A stretch of 64,000 bases of DNA, taken from positions 22,979,125 to 23,043,124 of the forward strand of contig NC_061869.1 in the NCBI RefSeq assembly GCF_907164915.1, in the 5' to 3' direction. This document shows positions 45,120 through 56,907 of this stretch, piece by piece; position 1 is the first letter of the stretch, and each line of letters starts with the position of its first letter. Below the pieces are notes generated by a model that was not told where the DNA came from, did not search any database, and saw only the letters and a list, made by a program, of their open reading frames with translations. Source of the stretch: Impatiens glandulifera. Its lineage: Eukaryota; Streptophyta; Magnoliopsida; Ericales; Balsaminaceae. The position numbers were made by a program, and so were the translations under genes.

Positions 45120-47960
45120 ACAGATATGAAGGTTCTTACCATGACCAAGTACGATATTGTGTTGGGCATCGAGTGACATATTATTTTATGCCCTTCATCT
45201 TGGGAGTTTGAGAAGTTGACCCTCTCTTTTGAAAAAAAAAGATAACCACTATCCTACAAGGTATACATTATTCACATATAAACTTGATAAGCGATAATTA
45301 GTTAGAGAAGTTATTAAAGAAAGACAATGTGGCTGCCATGGTTCAAATAAGGAGCGAGTATGAAGGCCAAATTTTCTCACTTACCAGAATGGAACCAGAA
45401 GAGGTTCCTAAAGATTTCAAATGGTTGCTCAAAGATTTCATCATTCTATTTCAACAACTTAAGACCTACCACCAGTCAGGGAACATGATCATCAAATCCC
45501 AGTAAAGGAATGCACAAAAGTTGTGTGTCTGTATTTATACCGGTATCATGTCCTACAAAAGATATAAATTGAGCATTTAGTTAATGATATACTGGTAATG
45601 AGAGACATTAGAAGGAGCCACAACTCTTTTTTTGCCCTTATGGTGCTGATCCGAAAGAATAACTTATCATGAAGGTTGTGCATCGATTACAAGCAACTGA
45701 ACTCAACAACCATTAAGGATAAGTTTCATATCCATGTCATCGAGGAGCTGATGGAAGAGTTGCACGGGTCTAGAATCTTCTCAAAGTTGTATTTGCCATT
45801 GGATAAGGATGCACCTAGGTGACTACCACAAGACATTATTCCGAACTCACGAGGGCCTCTACAAATTTATGATGATGCCCTTCGGCCTAACCAATGTCCC
45901 ATCCTCTTTACAAATCTTAATGAACGCAACCTTGAAGCCATTCTTGATGAGGTTCATGATTGTATTCTTCAATGACATTCTAGTGTACAACCTAAGATGG
46001 AATGATCATCTCTTCCAACTACACCAAGTCTTATTAATTTTGTAACAACACATGTTATTCATTAACATGGGAAATTGTAGCTTTAAGTGCAAACAACATT
46101 CTTACTTAGGCCATATGTTGGATGAAAGTGGAGTGACCACTTACCTGGAGAAACTAGAGGCAATGAGTACATGGATGGTTCCATAATTAGTAAAGCAGTT
46201 GAAAGGGTTTTAGGGACTGTTTGGATACTATAAAAGGTTTATCAAGGGCTACGGTTTTATAGCCTGAACCCTTATTGCCCTGTTAAAAAAGAGACAATTT
46301 GCATGGAATGAAAAGGTCAAGGCTACATTTTTGTTGTTGAAGTAGTGTATGTTGTCTCATCTAGTCTTGGCGCTTCCCAACTTCAGTATTTCTTTTGAGG
46401 TGGAAACTGATGCAAGTAGAACTGTAATTGGTGCGATATTGATGTAGGAAGGTAGTTCTATCTCATTTATCAACAAGGTTGTCGAACTAGGGAAACTACC
46501 ATCATCCATATACGAGAAGGAGCTGTTGGCCTTGATTTTTCTATGGAGAAATGGAAATCTTATCTCATATATAAGTAATTCATTGTAAAGACATACCATG
46601 AATCCCTCAAATACTTGTTGGAACAGAGAGTGCAAACCCCGGTCTAAGAGAAATGGCTTTAAAAATTAGTAGGATGCGATTTCGTGGTGCAATATAAAAA
46701 GGGAAGAGAACATGACGGTAGATGCGTTGTCTAGGAAGATAATAGGAGTCCAGTGTGCATGGGTCTCCGTATATCATACTACTATGCAAAAATATATTCA
46801 CGAAGCTTATGGAGGTGATCCCAACTTAGTCAAATTATTTGAAAATTTTGTATAACTATTGACACTCACCTAGAATTTGCGTATGATGATGAGATTTTGA
46901 GGAGAAGTGATAAATTAGTAGTGGGAAAGAACAATGAGCTCAGAATCACCCTCACTACAGCAATGCATTTAGGAGTGGAGGGGGCCATTCGGGAACACTG
47001 GTCGCCCAAAAGAAGATGCAACTGGTCTACTCTTGACCCGAGATGTTGAAGGTTATTAAAGAATTCGTCTAGACCTGCGAAGTGTGCTAGAAAAACAAGT
47101 CAAACAATTTAGAATATAAAGGTATGTTATAGCCCTTAGCAATTCCCAATCGATTTTAAGAACTAATTTCTATGGATTTCATTAAGAGCTTGCCAAAGTC
47201 ACAAAAGAAAACCGTTATATTTATGGAGTAGACATGCTATCAAAAATAGCTCATTTTATGAGTTTACAACATTCCTTCATTGTCTGGACCGTTGCCGAAA
47301 CATTTGTAGCCAACGTTTTAAAGCTCCATGGAATGCCAACAACCATCATCAGAGATCATGACAAGGCATTTTGAGAATTTTATGGCAGGAACTCTTGAGG
47401 ATACAAGGAGTTTAACAAGCCTTTTCCACATCCTACCACCCTAGACGGATGGTCAGACCAAGATTGTCACTAAGTGCCTAGTAACTTATTTACGTTGCAT
47501 GGCTGGCTAAACTCCAAAAGATTGGGTGCCCTAGTTGCCTTTAGCTAAATGGTGATACAACACTAATTTTTATACGACCATACACAAAACTCCCTTTGAA
47601 GTAGTATACAACTCTCCTCCCCTATGTTGCGAGAGACTCAATAGTGGAGAAGGTGGATGTGTCATTGGCAGCAAGGGAGACCACACTTCAACTGTTGAAG
47701 TTTCATCTACAAAGAGCCTAGAACCACATGAAACATCTACATGACAAAAAGAGAAAAGAGTTCAATTTAAAGGTGGGAGGTTTAGAGGTGAAGCTGCAAT
47801 CATATCAGTCGCTCTTAGTCTAAAAGTTATTCTATAAACTCTCAGCCAAGTATTTTGGGCTCTTCCAAGTGATGGAAAGGATTGAGAAAGTAACTTACAA
47901 GTCAATGCCATAATTACAATGTTTTCCATGTTTCACAATAATCTTTTTCAAAGGATGCTC
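45120..47960 (+). pseudogene. Decayed Ty3/gypsy pol (reverse transcriptase, RNase H, integrase)
   Basis: Fragments in shifting frames. Before the RT: TKYDIVLGIE, LPPVREHDHQIP and [18 protein letters not shown] core 45809-46045: LFRTHEGLYKFMMMPFGLTN, then VFFNDILVY, where the first catalytic Asp of the FxDD box is Asn. RNase H: about 46390-46735 (FEVETDASR, KYLLEQRVQTP, ADALSRK-like). Integrase: ELISMDFIKSLPKS at about 47150, a TDGQTK motif at about 47450, then an end region FQVMERIEKVTYKSMP with a decayed FHVS motif, as in chromoviruses. Many stops. The 3' end is cut at 47961 by a solo LTR. Confidence 0.85.
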
Positions 47961-48742
47961 TGTTGAAATTAAGCTAATTCCATTAATGAATGGAAATAAG
48001 ATTGTAAATAAATAAAATCAAATAAAATTCACACAAGTTCAAACGTGAATTAACGGTGAATTTAATCCAAATTATAATTAAATATTAATTGTTTAATTAA
48101 TATTTAATGCCTAATTAGAAAATTAAAGCATAATGTTAGGATAAATATTTAGTTTTAATTGTCCTATTGGCTAACGTATGGACTCTTCAATTAGCTAGCA
48201 TTGAATGTCTAACATTGTATTTCTGCAAATCAACGTATAGGATGATGTTAATTAGTTATGGATTAATTAACAAATGAATGAGCAATATTTATTGTTAATA
48301 AACGTTTGGATGATTTTATTTGAAGGTTTAATTCTCAGCAATATATACCCATTCATTTTACATAACACTTCATCCTTAATTTTTCTCACTCTAGAATTCA
48401 AAAAGGCCTCTTATTATTTTGTGAGTGTTCTTTGAGTTCTTCGCTCGATATTTTCTGTTGAAACCCGGTGATAGTTCAGGTACGCTGATCAAGTTCGACG
48501 AGTAGTTATTTTAGTACAGAATCACTACTGGATTCGTTGTACCCTGGGAGACAGTCATCTACGATGAGCTCCATCACAAACGGGAGACGATGGAACTGTT
48601 TTAAGGGAAATGTGTCTAACACATGCCTCGAATCAACATCTCAATCAGTGATTTTGTTCTTCATATATTTTATTTGTTTCATTTATTTGTACATCATTTT
48701 ATATATATTTCTGTAATTTATATCAAGACAATATATCTAACA
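47961..48742 (+). mobile_element. Probable solo LTR (782 bp)
   Basis: TGTTGAAATTAAGC... to ...ATATCTAACA, directly after gypsy pol. A TATA-like AGCAATATATACCCATTC lies about 48340, followed by a less AT-rich stretch with AACCCGGTGATAGTTC and CCTGGGAGACAGTC, as in plant copia LTR R/U5. No primer-binding site follows, and flanking 5-mers (TGCTC, ATCTT) do not match, so it may be truncated or rearranged. Confidence 0.5.
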
Positions 48743-49485
48743 ATCTTAAAATATTTTCTTTGTGCTAAGCTATTTAAGAGCTTGCACCATTGAATATGTT
48801 TTTTGTCTTTGATGTTTCAGAAATACGAGTCGTGGTGTTGCGAAAGAGATGATGCTCATTTTGAAAAATGAAAATGATTCATCTTAAGAAAAAAAATCAA
48901 CAAATAAAGATACGTCTTTATTGTATATAAATATGTTGATTATTAACACATATGTTCTTATGTTGTTAAAGCTTAATTTTATAAGCTAATATATTTTGAT
49001 ATAAAAATTTTCTCAAATATTATATTCATTATATAAATGATATATAAAATAAATTAGAACATAATTAATTTAATTTGTTCTAGTTTTATTTTGAAGATTT
49101 GTTTGGTTATTAAAATTATTAATAATAATGAATGAAAATAAGAAAGTAACTAATATGTTAGCTTTCAATTTTTATAAAATTTATGGTGTTAAAATTAATT
49201 ATAATTGAAACATGTGGTTTAAATTTAAAAATAATTAATTATAATATATACCTTCTTTTTAATTAAGCAATATAATTAATAAGAATATGGTAGGATGATT
49301 TAATAAATAAAGAGAGACGATATCTTTATTTATACACTGTTTTATATATTATATTTTATTATGGTAATAAGTTATCGTTTTAAATGTATATATATATTCA
49401 TTTGTTGACAGAGTCTAGTCAAATATGAAATATAAGTTGTCTCTAGAAAGAAGACAAAGGGTCATAAAAGCGGTACAACAATGAA
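48743..49485. other. AT-rich spacer, nothing recognised
   Basis: No coding or clear repeat signal; ATGATGCTC at about 48850 repeats the ATGCTC before the solo LTR but is too short to interpret. Confidence 0.5.
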
Positions 49486-49562
49486 ATGGCACATTGGCGT
49501 AGTGGTTCAAAGTTCAGATGCAATGGTCCGTGACGGAAGGGAGGTCCCCTGTTTGAATACGG
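49486..49562 (+). repeat. tRNA-like module
   Basis: TTGGCGTAGTGGTTCAAAG fits an A box; GGTCCCCTGTTTGAATAC about 45 bases on resembles a B box (expected GGTTCGAATCC). This is an isolated copy, not a functional tRNA by inspection. Confidence 0.5.
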
Positions 49563-49574
49563 TTAATGAGATAA

Positions 49575-51235
49575 TTTTCTTTTTGTAGAAATTTGACGTG
49601 ATAAAATGACAATAGTCATTTACGTTGATTTCTTTTGTAGAAATCGGATGTGATAAAATGACATTAGTCATTTACGTTGATTTCTTTTATAGAAATCGGA
49701 TGTTATAAAATGACATTAGTCATTTACGTTGAAACCATTCCAATTTCTTGTATAGAAATTATGAGATGAATAGAATGATCAATGATTTCTTTGTACAAAT
49801 CTAACTAGTTCAAATGACTTTAGTCATTGATGTTGAAACCATTCCAATTTCTTATGCAGAAATTATGAGATGAATGAGTGCCCATAACAATGAATCATTC
49901 TAATTTCTTGTGTAAAAATTATTAAATGAAATGAAATGGGGCACTATAAAAATTATGTGATTCATAATGACAGAAAATGAATGTCATATGTATAATGAGA
50001 TTAAATAAGTTATTTGTTTTAGAACTTATTCTAATCATGCATTTAAAGAGACACGACTGTGTTAGTCAAAATTATCTTCGCAAAAATTGTCTCAGTGAGA
50101 ACAATCTACTCAGATTTATTTTGAGCATGCATAGTCGTTTCATGTCGATTATTGTTCAAAATATGGCAATGTATGTGCAATATATTTGTAGTTATATTTA
50201 ATTTGATTATGTGCTAATTGATTATTAATATAAATCATGCATATTAGCTAATAATATGATGATTCATGTTATTCATAATAAGTATGATTATCTAGAAATA
50301 TATATATATATAAATTAAGACTTATTTTCTATCTATTTTTATTTTAATAGATAATTTTGAAATTGGTCACAAATCATGTGTTCTTTGATTGACAAAGATT
50401 TGTTATAGAATGTTAAAGGTCATCTAATTAATTAATAAACGAATAATTAATGACATGAATATTTATATAACTAGTTAGTTTTATATTTGATTAAAGATAA
50501 ATGATCAACATTCTAATTAAGTGTAATAATTAATATTCTAATTAATTATCATGTATTTTTAAACTATATTTTTAATGATAAATAAAGTTGTATATATTTG
50601 TTTAATAATATATATGACATATTATTTATCTGATTACGTTTCTATGTTATTGACTATATATATTATAGTTGTTTTGTCATCGTGGTGATTCAAATGAAAG
50701 AAACAATAATATATAATATCATATATATGGATATATTAATTTTAGTTTAATATAATATATTTGATATACATTGTTCAATTGCATCATTAAGACTTACTTA
50801 ATTTGATAATTTTGAAATCAAATAATTACAAGCAAAGTCTTGTTTGATTTGAGAATAATGTGGCAAATGTGCCGATATTACGGGATGCAAACGTGCAACC
50901 GGGAATAAATGTATAAGCGACTTTGCTCAAAGATGCTTGAAACATTATGATTTTTTTTGTAGAAATCATGTGATATGGTGAATATTTATTTGATTAAATA
51001 TTCTAATTTCTTTTATAGAAATTAAGTGTTGAAATAAATATTTTAATTGATTAAATATTTTTAATTTCTTATGTAGAGATTATGTGAAGAATGATTTATA
51101 TATGAATAAACATTTTAATATCTTGTATAGAAATTATATTTTATTCAATTAAATATTTATGATATAGTTATCTTATTCATTGTATAATAAGTATAACAAA
51201 AGAAATCTGTAAAAGAACTGTTTGACAATTTCTTG
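49575..51235. repeat. Dispersed hairpin repeats AATTTCTTnTnTAGAAATT
   Basis: About twelve copies of an imperfect palindrome: TTTCTTTTGTAGAAATCGG, AATTTCTTGTATAGAAATTA, AATTTCTTTTATAGAAATTA and others. They fall in two clusters (49575-49930 and 50945-51235), mostly 50-65 bp apart. In the first cluster the spacer ATGACATTAGTCATTTACG, itself palindromic (TGAC...GTCA), is repeated too. Between the clusters is AT-rich DNA with no gene. Confidence 0.75.
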
Positions 51236-51451
51236 ATTAGAAAATCATTGATTTAAATCATACAAATGTGTGTGATTTAAAAAGGATACCAACACGAATG
51301 TGGGGGCAAATATTTTTATTAATTATAACACAAAAATAATTGTGTATATTATGATAAATGTAAAAATAATTTATTGTTAGAGAAATATGTTCTCTATAAA
51401 AGATAAAGTTGCGCAACTTTATAAAAAAAAAATAACAAGAAAAATAACATA

Positions 51452-51924
51452 TGTTACGACTTGTTTCGTAAGGTGTGTTTTGGGTTCAAGAATCACGTTC
51501 TTGATCTATAAGACCGGTGAAATTCTACAATCAAAGGGCAGCGGAAGGTTTTCGATAGAGAATTTGGGGGGAAGGGATAGAAGAATCAAGGGTGCGAAGA
51601 GAATTACTGTTGGTCTATACCAAACAATCCATAATAATAATAGACGAATAGGGGCGAAGTCATATCTTCATCATTCTATTCATGGGTCCTTGGGAAAGAA
51701 AGATCAGCCTTATATAGGTGATGTCTTGCCCCATAATATTCGGTTACAACAATAACAAGAAAATAACAGAATTCGGTTTGTAAAGTAGAAAAGGAAAACA
51801 AAACAAAATAATAAAACAACAAAACAGAAATCTGGCCCATGTGCACACTAGGACCGAGACCGGGTGCCGAGGAAGGTTGCTGGAATTTATTCTAGGACCG
51901 AGGCCTTGATTTTAGACCCTAACA
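51452..51924 (-). repeat. 3' LTR of the gag-only element
   Basis: 473 bp. It contains a TATA-like CCTTATATAGG. Open frames across it are an accident of the sequence and occur in both LTRs. Confidence 0.92.
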
Positions 51925-52075
51925 TTATCTCCCCCTTCGAAATCCGTCGCCCTCGACGAAAAAGAACGTGGTCTGCCGAGTCTACCGAGCCTCTAATGCG
52001 CATGCTGAATATTTCAAAGAATTCGGTCAGACTTCAGCAAGAGCAGCAAGTGTCGGAGTCTTAGGACCGCATTTC

Positions 52076-53137
52076 TTAGAAGCCTTCGGTCTTCCTGCTC
52101 CACGACCAGTCCTTCCTTCGGCCCAGCACGCCAAGTGCAGCAAAAGGGTCATCTTTCTTCCGGGCATACTCTAGAATGTCTTCAAATAACCAAGCCCAGT
52201 CCTTTATCCAGACCAGCAACACATGCGCAACAACATAGCCATGTCTTCCGACTACCTTCCTGGCTGGTGTTCGGTTGTTGGGTTGCTGGGTTAGCCCTTT
52301 GATTATTTTTTTTAAATTTTCAGAAGCGTCTTCCAAAACAAGTGAAACAGTTTGGCATTCGTTCTTGCTCTTTATTTGTACCGTGGCAGCAACATTATGA
52401 TTTTCCAAGGCCTTTTCTAGCTGGCTGCCTTGTACTATGTTGACCCGCGACCGAGGGGCACCTTGCTGGACCGAGAAAGTGTGCAAGATAATGGCACGTT
52501 CGTCCCTTGTCTCAAGCACCAAAGGTGTGTCATAAAAATCTGATTCTTGGACGGGTTCTTGAACGCGTTCTTGGACTTCTTGATGATCAGCCGGGGCCAT
52601 GAACAATCTGGATTTGCACCTATGATTGGGCTCCCATTTTGTGCTCGGCCAGACCGTATTAACAATGCATGGTTTGGGCAGCAGCGGCGGTTTGGCGTTG
52701 TACAAGGGCCTGCGACCGAATCGCAGCAATAGATCTTTCTTGAATTTATGCCACGTCAATGCTTCCATATGGTTGCGATTCCGCAAATATGATTCATGCC
52801 ACGTTCTTGCCTCTTTTGAAAAATGAGTGCGTACAATGTCCAGCTTTGTGCCATCATTCGTCTTGCTCTCCCTAAATATTTTCTCGGCAAATAAGATCCA
52901 GCCCTCCAAATCAGTCCCATCAAATTCAGGAATATCAATATTTGTGAGCCGGGTTGGAGGAAGGTAGCAAGAAGCAATATTATAGGGTCGGGTGCGAGGA
53001 TTTTGGCCATTATTAAACGCACCTTTTTCAATGGCTGTCAAGCTTTTTCCAGCAGCATACCTTCTGTCCATATTTTGGTGAAAGGCATTGTGCAAGGCAG
53101 CCTGTTCGGTCATATTTTGTTGCAGGGCAGCGTTCAT
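52076..53137 (-). CDS. Gypsy-type gag protein, 353 aa, intact ORF
   Basis: Starts MNAALQQNMTEQAALHNAF (helical, Gln/Asn-rich). The Retrotrans_gag core lies at about residues 65-165: IDIPEFDGTDLEGWILFAEK, SKEARTWHESYLRNRNHME and LTWHKFKKDLLLRFG. Gypsy gag would normally be followed by a CCHC zinc knuckle, protease and RT; here the last 185 residues have no knuckle. They contain a Glu/Val repeat (EVQERVQEPVQES), an uncharacterised part and a Trp-rich stretch (VWIKDWAWLFEDILEYARKK). Gag forms the particle in the cytoplasm; such elements depend on pol from relatives. The frame is open despite small size and similar LTRs, suggesting it was kept until recently. The C-terminal half may be a frame-altered fusion created by the pol deletion. 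Confidence 0.82.
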   Translation of the reverse strand: MNAALQQNMTEQAALHNAFHQNMDRRYAAGKSLTAIEKGAFNNGQNPRTRPYNIASCYLPPTRLTNIDIPEFDGTDLEGWILFAEKIFRESKTNDGTKLDIVRTHFSKEARTWHESYLRNRNHMEALTWHKFKKDLLLRFGRRPLYNAKPPLLPKPCIVNTVWPSTKWEPNHRCKSRLFMAPADHQEVQERVQEPVQESDFYDTPLVLETRDERAIILHTFSVQQGAPRSRVNIVQGSQLEKALENHNVAATVQIKSKNECQTVSLVLEDASENLKKIIKGLTQQPNNRTPARKVVGRHGYVVAHVLLVWIKDWAWLFEDILEYARKKDDPFAALGVLGRRKDWSWSRKTEGF

Positions 53138-53228
53138 GGAGGCATATTAATGGGTCAGCCCTTCGAGTAGGGTCTTAAGATCATCCATCTTTGCTACTAT
53201 CTGGTTTCTTTCATTTGAGAATCGTCTT

Positions 53229-53240
53229 GCTCTGATACCA
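53229..53240 (-). other. Primer-binding site of the gag-only element
   Basis: Minus-strand TGGTATCAGAGC, four bases inside the right LTR; a perfect match to the initiator tRNA-Met complement. Confidence 0.92.
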
Positions 53241-53244
53241 AGAA

Positions 53245-53718
53245 TGTTACGACTTGTTTCGTAAGGTGTGTTTTGGGTTCAAGAATCACGTTCTTGATCT
53301 ATAAGACCGGTGAAATTCTACAATCAAAGGGCAGCGGAAGGTTTTCAATAGAGAATTTGGGGGGAGGGAATAGAAGAATCAAGGGTGTGAAGAGAATTAC
53401 TGTTGGTCTATACCAAACAGTCCATAATAATAATAGACGAATAGGGGCGAAGTCATATCTTCATCATTCTATTCATGGGTCCTTGGGAAAGAAAGATCAG
53501 CCTTATATAGGTGATGTCTTGCCCCATAATATTCGGTTACAACAATAACAAAAAAAATAACAGAATTTGGTTTGTAAAGTAGAAAAGGAAAACAAAACAA
53601 AATAATAAAACAACAAAACAGAAATCTGGCCCATGTGCACACTAGGACCGAGACCGGGTGCCGAGGAAGGTTGCTGGAATTTATTCTAGGACCGAGTCCT
53701 TGATTTTAGACCCTAACA
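53245..53718 (-). repeat. 5' LTR of the gag-only element
   Basis: 474 bp, next to the primer-binding site; near-identical to 51452-51924. Confidence 0.92.
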
Positions 53719-54479
53719 TGTACTTAGATAATGGGATACATTTCAGTTTTAAATATTAAGAACAAATAACCAAGGTAATGTGCGGCTAACTAACATTGTA
53801 AAAATACAATTTTCTCTCCTTTTTTTTTTAATTTATTATTATCAAATTATTTAATATTTTAATTAAAATTATTAATTTTAAGCTTATTCTATCTTTTTAA
53901 TTTTTATTATTTAAATATCTAATATTTTAATTATATAAGTATATAATTAAATTATAAAAGGTATATAACTTTTTAATTTCAAGACTATAGTTTCTTTCAC
54001 GTTAAAACTATTTTTTTTTTTTAACTTTAACCATAAGAATCTTGAATTATAAGGTTAAAAAAATATTTTAATTCTCAATTAACTCTAATAAAAAGCTTCA
54101 ATTCATTTAACAATTCCACATAATACAAAATTAAATTATGATTGAAAATATTATCATATCTAAATCGACATATAAACAACATACTTCTAAAATAAATAAA
54201 TTATTTTACATCAATTTATTAAATAAATTCATATTAAAAACTATATCCAAAAATTATTTTCAAACTAGTATCCAATATTTCATTTAATATCCCCTCCCAT
54301 CATTTCATTACTTTTGGCATCACATTGAACAAAAATTGAAAATAATATTTTAAGAATTCTCCGCTAATCAACTTATCCTTGTAAATTGATGTGCATCCCA
54401 TTTTCATGTTTGACTTTATATAATTTGGATAATTATCTGTGTGTACTTATTTTTTATTTATAGTTGATAATTTTCAAAT
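53719..54479. other. AT-rich spacer, nothing recognised
   Basis: Long A/T runs; no ORF of interest. Confidence 0.5.
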
Positions 54480-54950
54480 AATTATAAGCTAATAAATTGT
54501 TTAAAAAATTATTTTTATATAGACTCGTTAAAAAAATTAAAATAAATAATTAATATAAAATAGATGTTGTATCAATCAATACACAAATTAATTTTTGAAA
54601 AAACTAAGAAATTAAATAAACAAATAAATGCAATAAAATAAATAAAATATCTAAATATTATTTTTTAAATTAATCCTTTATTTTTATTTTGTAAGTTGAA
54701 GAAATGGAGATCAAAAAGGTCTAAGCCTGTACTTTTTACTTTTTCAATTATTTTTGAAATTTTCTAAAAGACCTCTACCTTTTTCTTTTTTAATTTGTTT
54801 AAAAAAAAAATTATAATCAAATATTTTGATTCAATTATTCAAATTCAATCCCTTTTTAAGTGATTTGTTCATCAAATGATGAAGATTATTTTTTTGAAAG
54901 ATTAGAGAAAACTATCTCAAAATACAAATTTATCATTGGGTGAGACACAA
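54480..54950. repeat. Diverged dispersed repeat, copy 1
   Basis: Shares order and phrases with 58260-58690: AAATGCAATAAAATA, AATATCTAAATATTA, TTAATCCTTTATTTTT, AAAGGTCTAAGCCTGT and TGATTTGTTCATCAAATG. Its continuation seems to resume at about 56195 (TTTGGATCATTTAGTTTAAA), implying a later insertion between. Confidence 0.6.
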
Positions 54951-55124
54951 AGAAGAGACCATTTATACAATTGCATAGACTCACTTTATAATGATCAACT
55001 TTTTAAATTTATTAGAAATATAAAATTATTAGTGATTTAATTAATTATTATATATTATAAATTAATTAATATATTTTTTCTTGATTATATTAATAATTAT
55101 TTTTCGAAAAAAAAAAGTCATTAT

Positions 55125-56030
55125 TGATACAATTAATTCAATTAGGATGTATAAATTAATAAAAGTTAATACTCAATAATAAACAAATTTAATTATTTTT
55201 TAAATATATATTTTTTAATTTAATATATATATATATATTTTCTTTTTATTAATTAATTAATTTCTCTTTATTTTTTATTTATTTATTCATTTATTAAATT
55301 TTCTCCTTTTATTTTTTTCTATAATATTTGTGTATTTGTTTCTTTAATTAATCAAATTTTCTTTTTACTTTTTTAATTAATTAATTAATTAATTAATTTC
55401 TCTCTATTTATCTATTTTTTCATTCATCTATTTATATGTTAGCATTTGATATTTGATTATTTTAATTTTATTTCTTTCTACTATTTTACATTCTTTCTGT
55501 ATGAACATTTATTATTTTAAAATTATTTGGTCTCTTTCAAAACTAATTCTTGGATATTACAAATTATAATAACTCATCCCTTCAACACTAAAAGACCAAT
55601 GAATTTGGATATTAATTTATTCAACACTAAGTGAGTAATAATCAAGATTTTTTTTAAAAAGTAACTCAATGATTTTGTTTGCTATTATTATAAATCTGAA
55701 TAAAAAATAAATAAATAGAAAGACTAATTAAATTTATTTATTTTTATATTAAAAAATAAATAAAAAATCTTCACAAAAATATAACAAAAGAAAAAAAATT
55801 AAAAGGAGAAAATTTAATTAAAAATAAATAAATAAAAATAGAGAGAAATTGATTAATGAATTAATAAAAAGAAAGAAATAGAGAAAAAAAATGAATATTT
55901 AATTAAAAAAAAACTTTGTTTATTACCGAAAGTTAAATGAACAAATTTTTAATAATACATACTTTTAAATAAACTTTTATTAGTTCGTATAAAAGTTCAT
56001 ACAATCTAACTAAATTAATTGTACAAATAA
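55125..56030. mobile_element. Foldback-type element with inverted repeats over 200 bp
   Basis: Left arm about 55125-55346, right arm about 55767-56030 inverted. Matching blocks: ACAATTAATTCAATTAGGAT against the complement of ATCTAACTAAATTAATTGT; TTCTTTTTATTAATTAATTA against its complement at 55845; and TAAATTTTCTCCTTTTATTT against AAAAGGAGAAAATTTAAT at 55802. No coding sequence in arms or loop. It sits inside the insertion that splits the diverged repeat. Confidence 0.65.
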
Positions 56031-56290
56031 AACATAACAATTTTTTTTTCCTTTTTTATATATTATGAATTTTTTTATATTGAATATAATATTTATATAT
56101 TTAATTTATGTATATAATTTAATTTTGTTAAAATTATGATTAGTATCATTTTCTAAACTTCGTGTACCACAAATTTGTTTTTGTTTTTTTTCGGCCCTCC
56201 TTTGGATCATTTAGTTTAAATTGGGGGAAAATAAAAATGAGCGGGTAATAACACTTTATTTTAATTTGTCGGGATTTAGTACTCTTAATA

Positions 56291-56328
<38 letters not shown>

Positions 56329-56907
56329 ATAAATGAATTAATGAGTCGGTTTTATTATATTTAGTAAGACAAATTATTTAGATCCGTGAATTAGGCGTTA
56401 GAGTATAAGAGAGAAAAAAAATTATTTTTTTCTAGGACTATCGCCTTCTTGGGGGCAATTTGTCATATCTTTCTTGTAATCAATCGTCCCTGATTGCAAA
56501 ATTGCACCTACAAAATGGTAGAAGGTGACGATCCGTCAAGATTTGGGTTAGTATAACAAATCGTGAAGAGAGGAAGTTGTCAAAAATATGGATATAACTT
56601 TGTTTCATTTTCCACTTTCTTTCTCATTCTAGATTTGGTGATGGTTGTGAAGAGACTATAAGCATTTTTAACTTGCTATCTATAAATGTTTAAGCATTGT
56701 TAAAGAGAATTTTGGAGTGTTTTGATTCATGCTGAGAGAACAGGTGAAACCTTAGTTTTTAGAAAGCATTTTTGTAACTGCATTATAAACTCTTTAAATT
56801 AATATTCGATAAAATAATAAGATAATATTTTTTCGGGAAATCCTTTTATAATTTTCAATCCCAAGGAAAATATAAATTAATAATTCAGGTAAACGGAAAC
56901 ATATATA
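56031..56907. other. Spacer with a (TA)n tract, nothing coding
   Basis: TA microsatellite at 56296-56324. A less AT-rich patch (56430-56590) shows no recognisable gene. Confidence 0.5.

Larger units (their letters stand above)
51452..53718 (-). mobile_element. Gag-only LTR retrotransposon (TR-GAG type), 2267 bp
   Basis: LTRs 51452-51924 and 53245-53718, both TGTTACGACTTG...GACCCTAACA, differing by eight substitutions and one indel by eye (about 1.7%). Primer-binding site GCTCTGATACCA at 53229-53240 (minus-strand TGGTATCAGAGC, perfect initiator tRNA-Met complement); polypurine tract GAAGGGGGAGATAA beside the left LTR. The 1.3-kb interior contains one gag ORF. A coding relic of the pol C-terminus, SSRATDFEGGDNV, remains next to the polypurine tract (about 51925-51965), showing origin by internal deletion of a gypsy element. 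No clear 5-bp target duplication (ACATA left, TGTAC right). Confidence 0.9.

Noticed and set aside
51387..51755. Plus-strand ORF with the same protein again at 53273-53548
   Set aside because: The duplicated protein is the LTR sequence read through; it spans the LTR boundary and has no domain.
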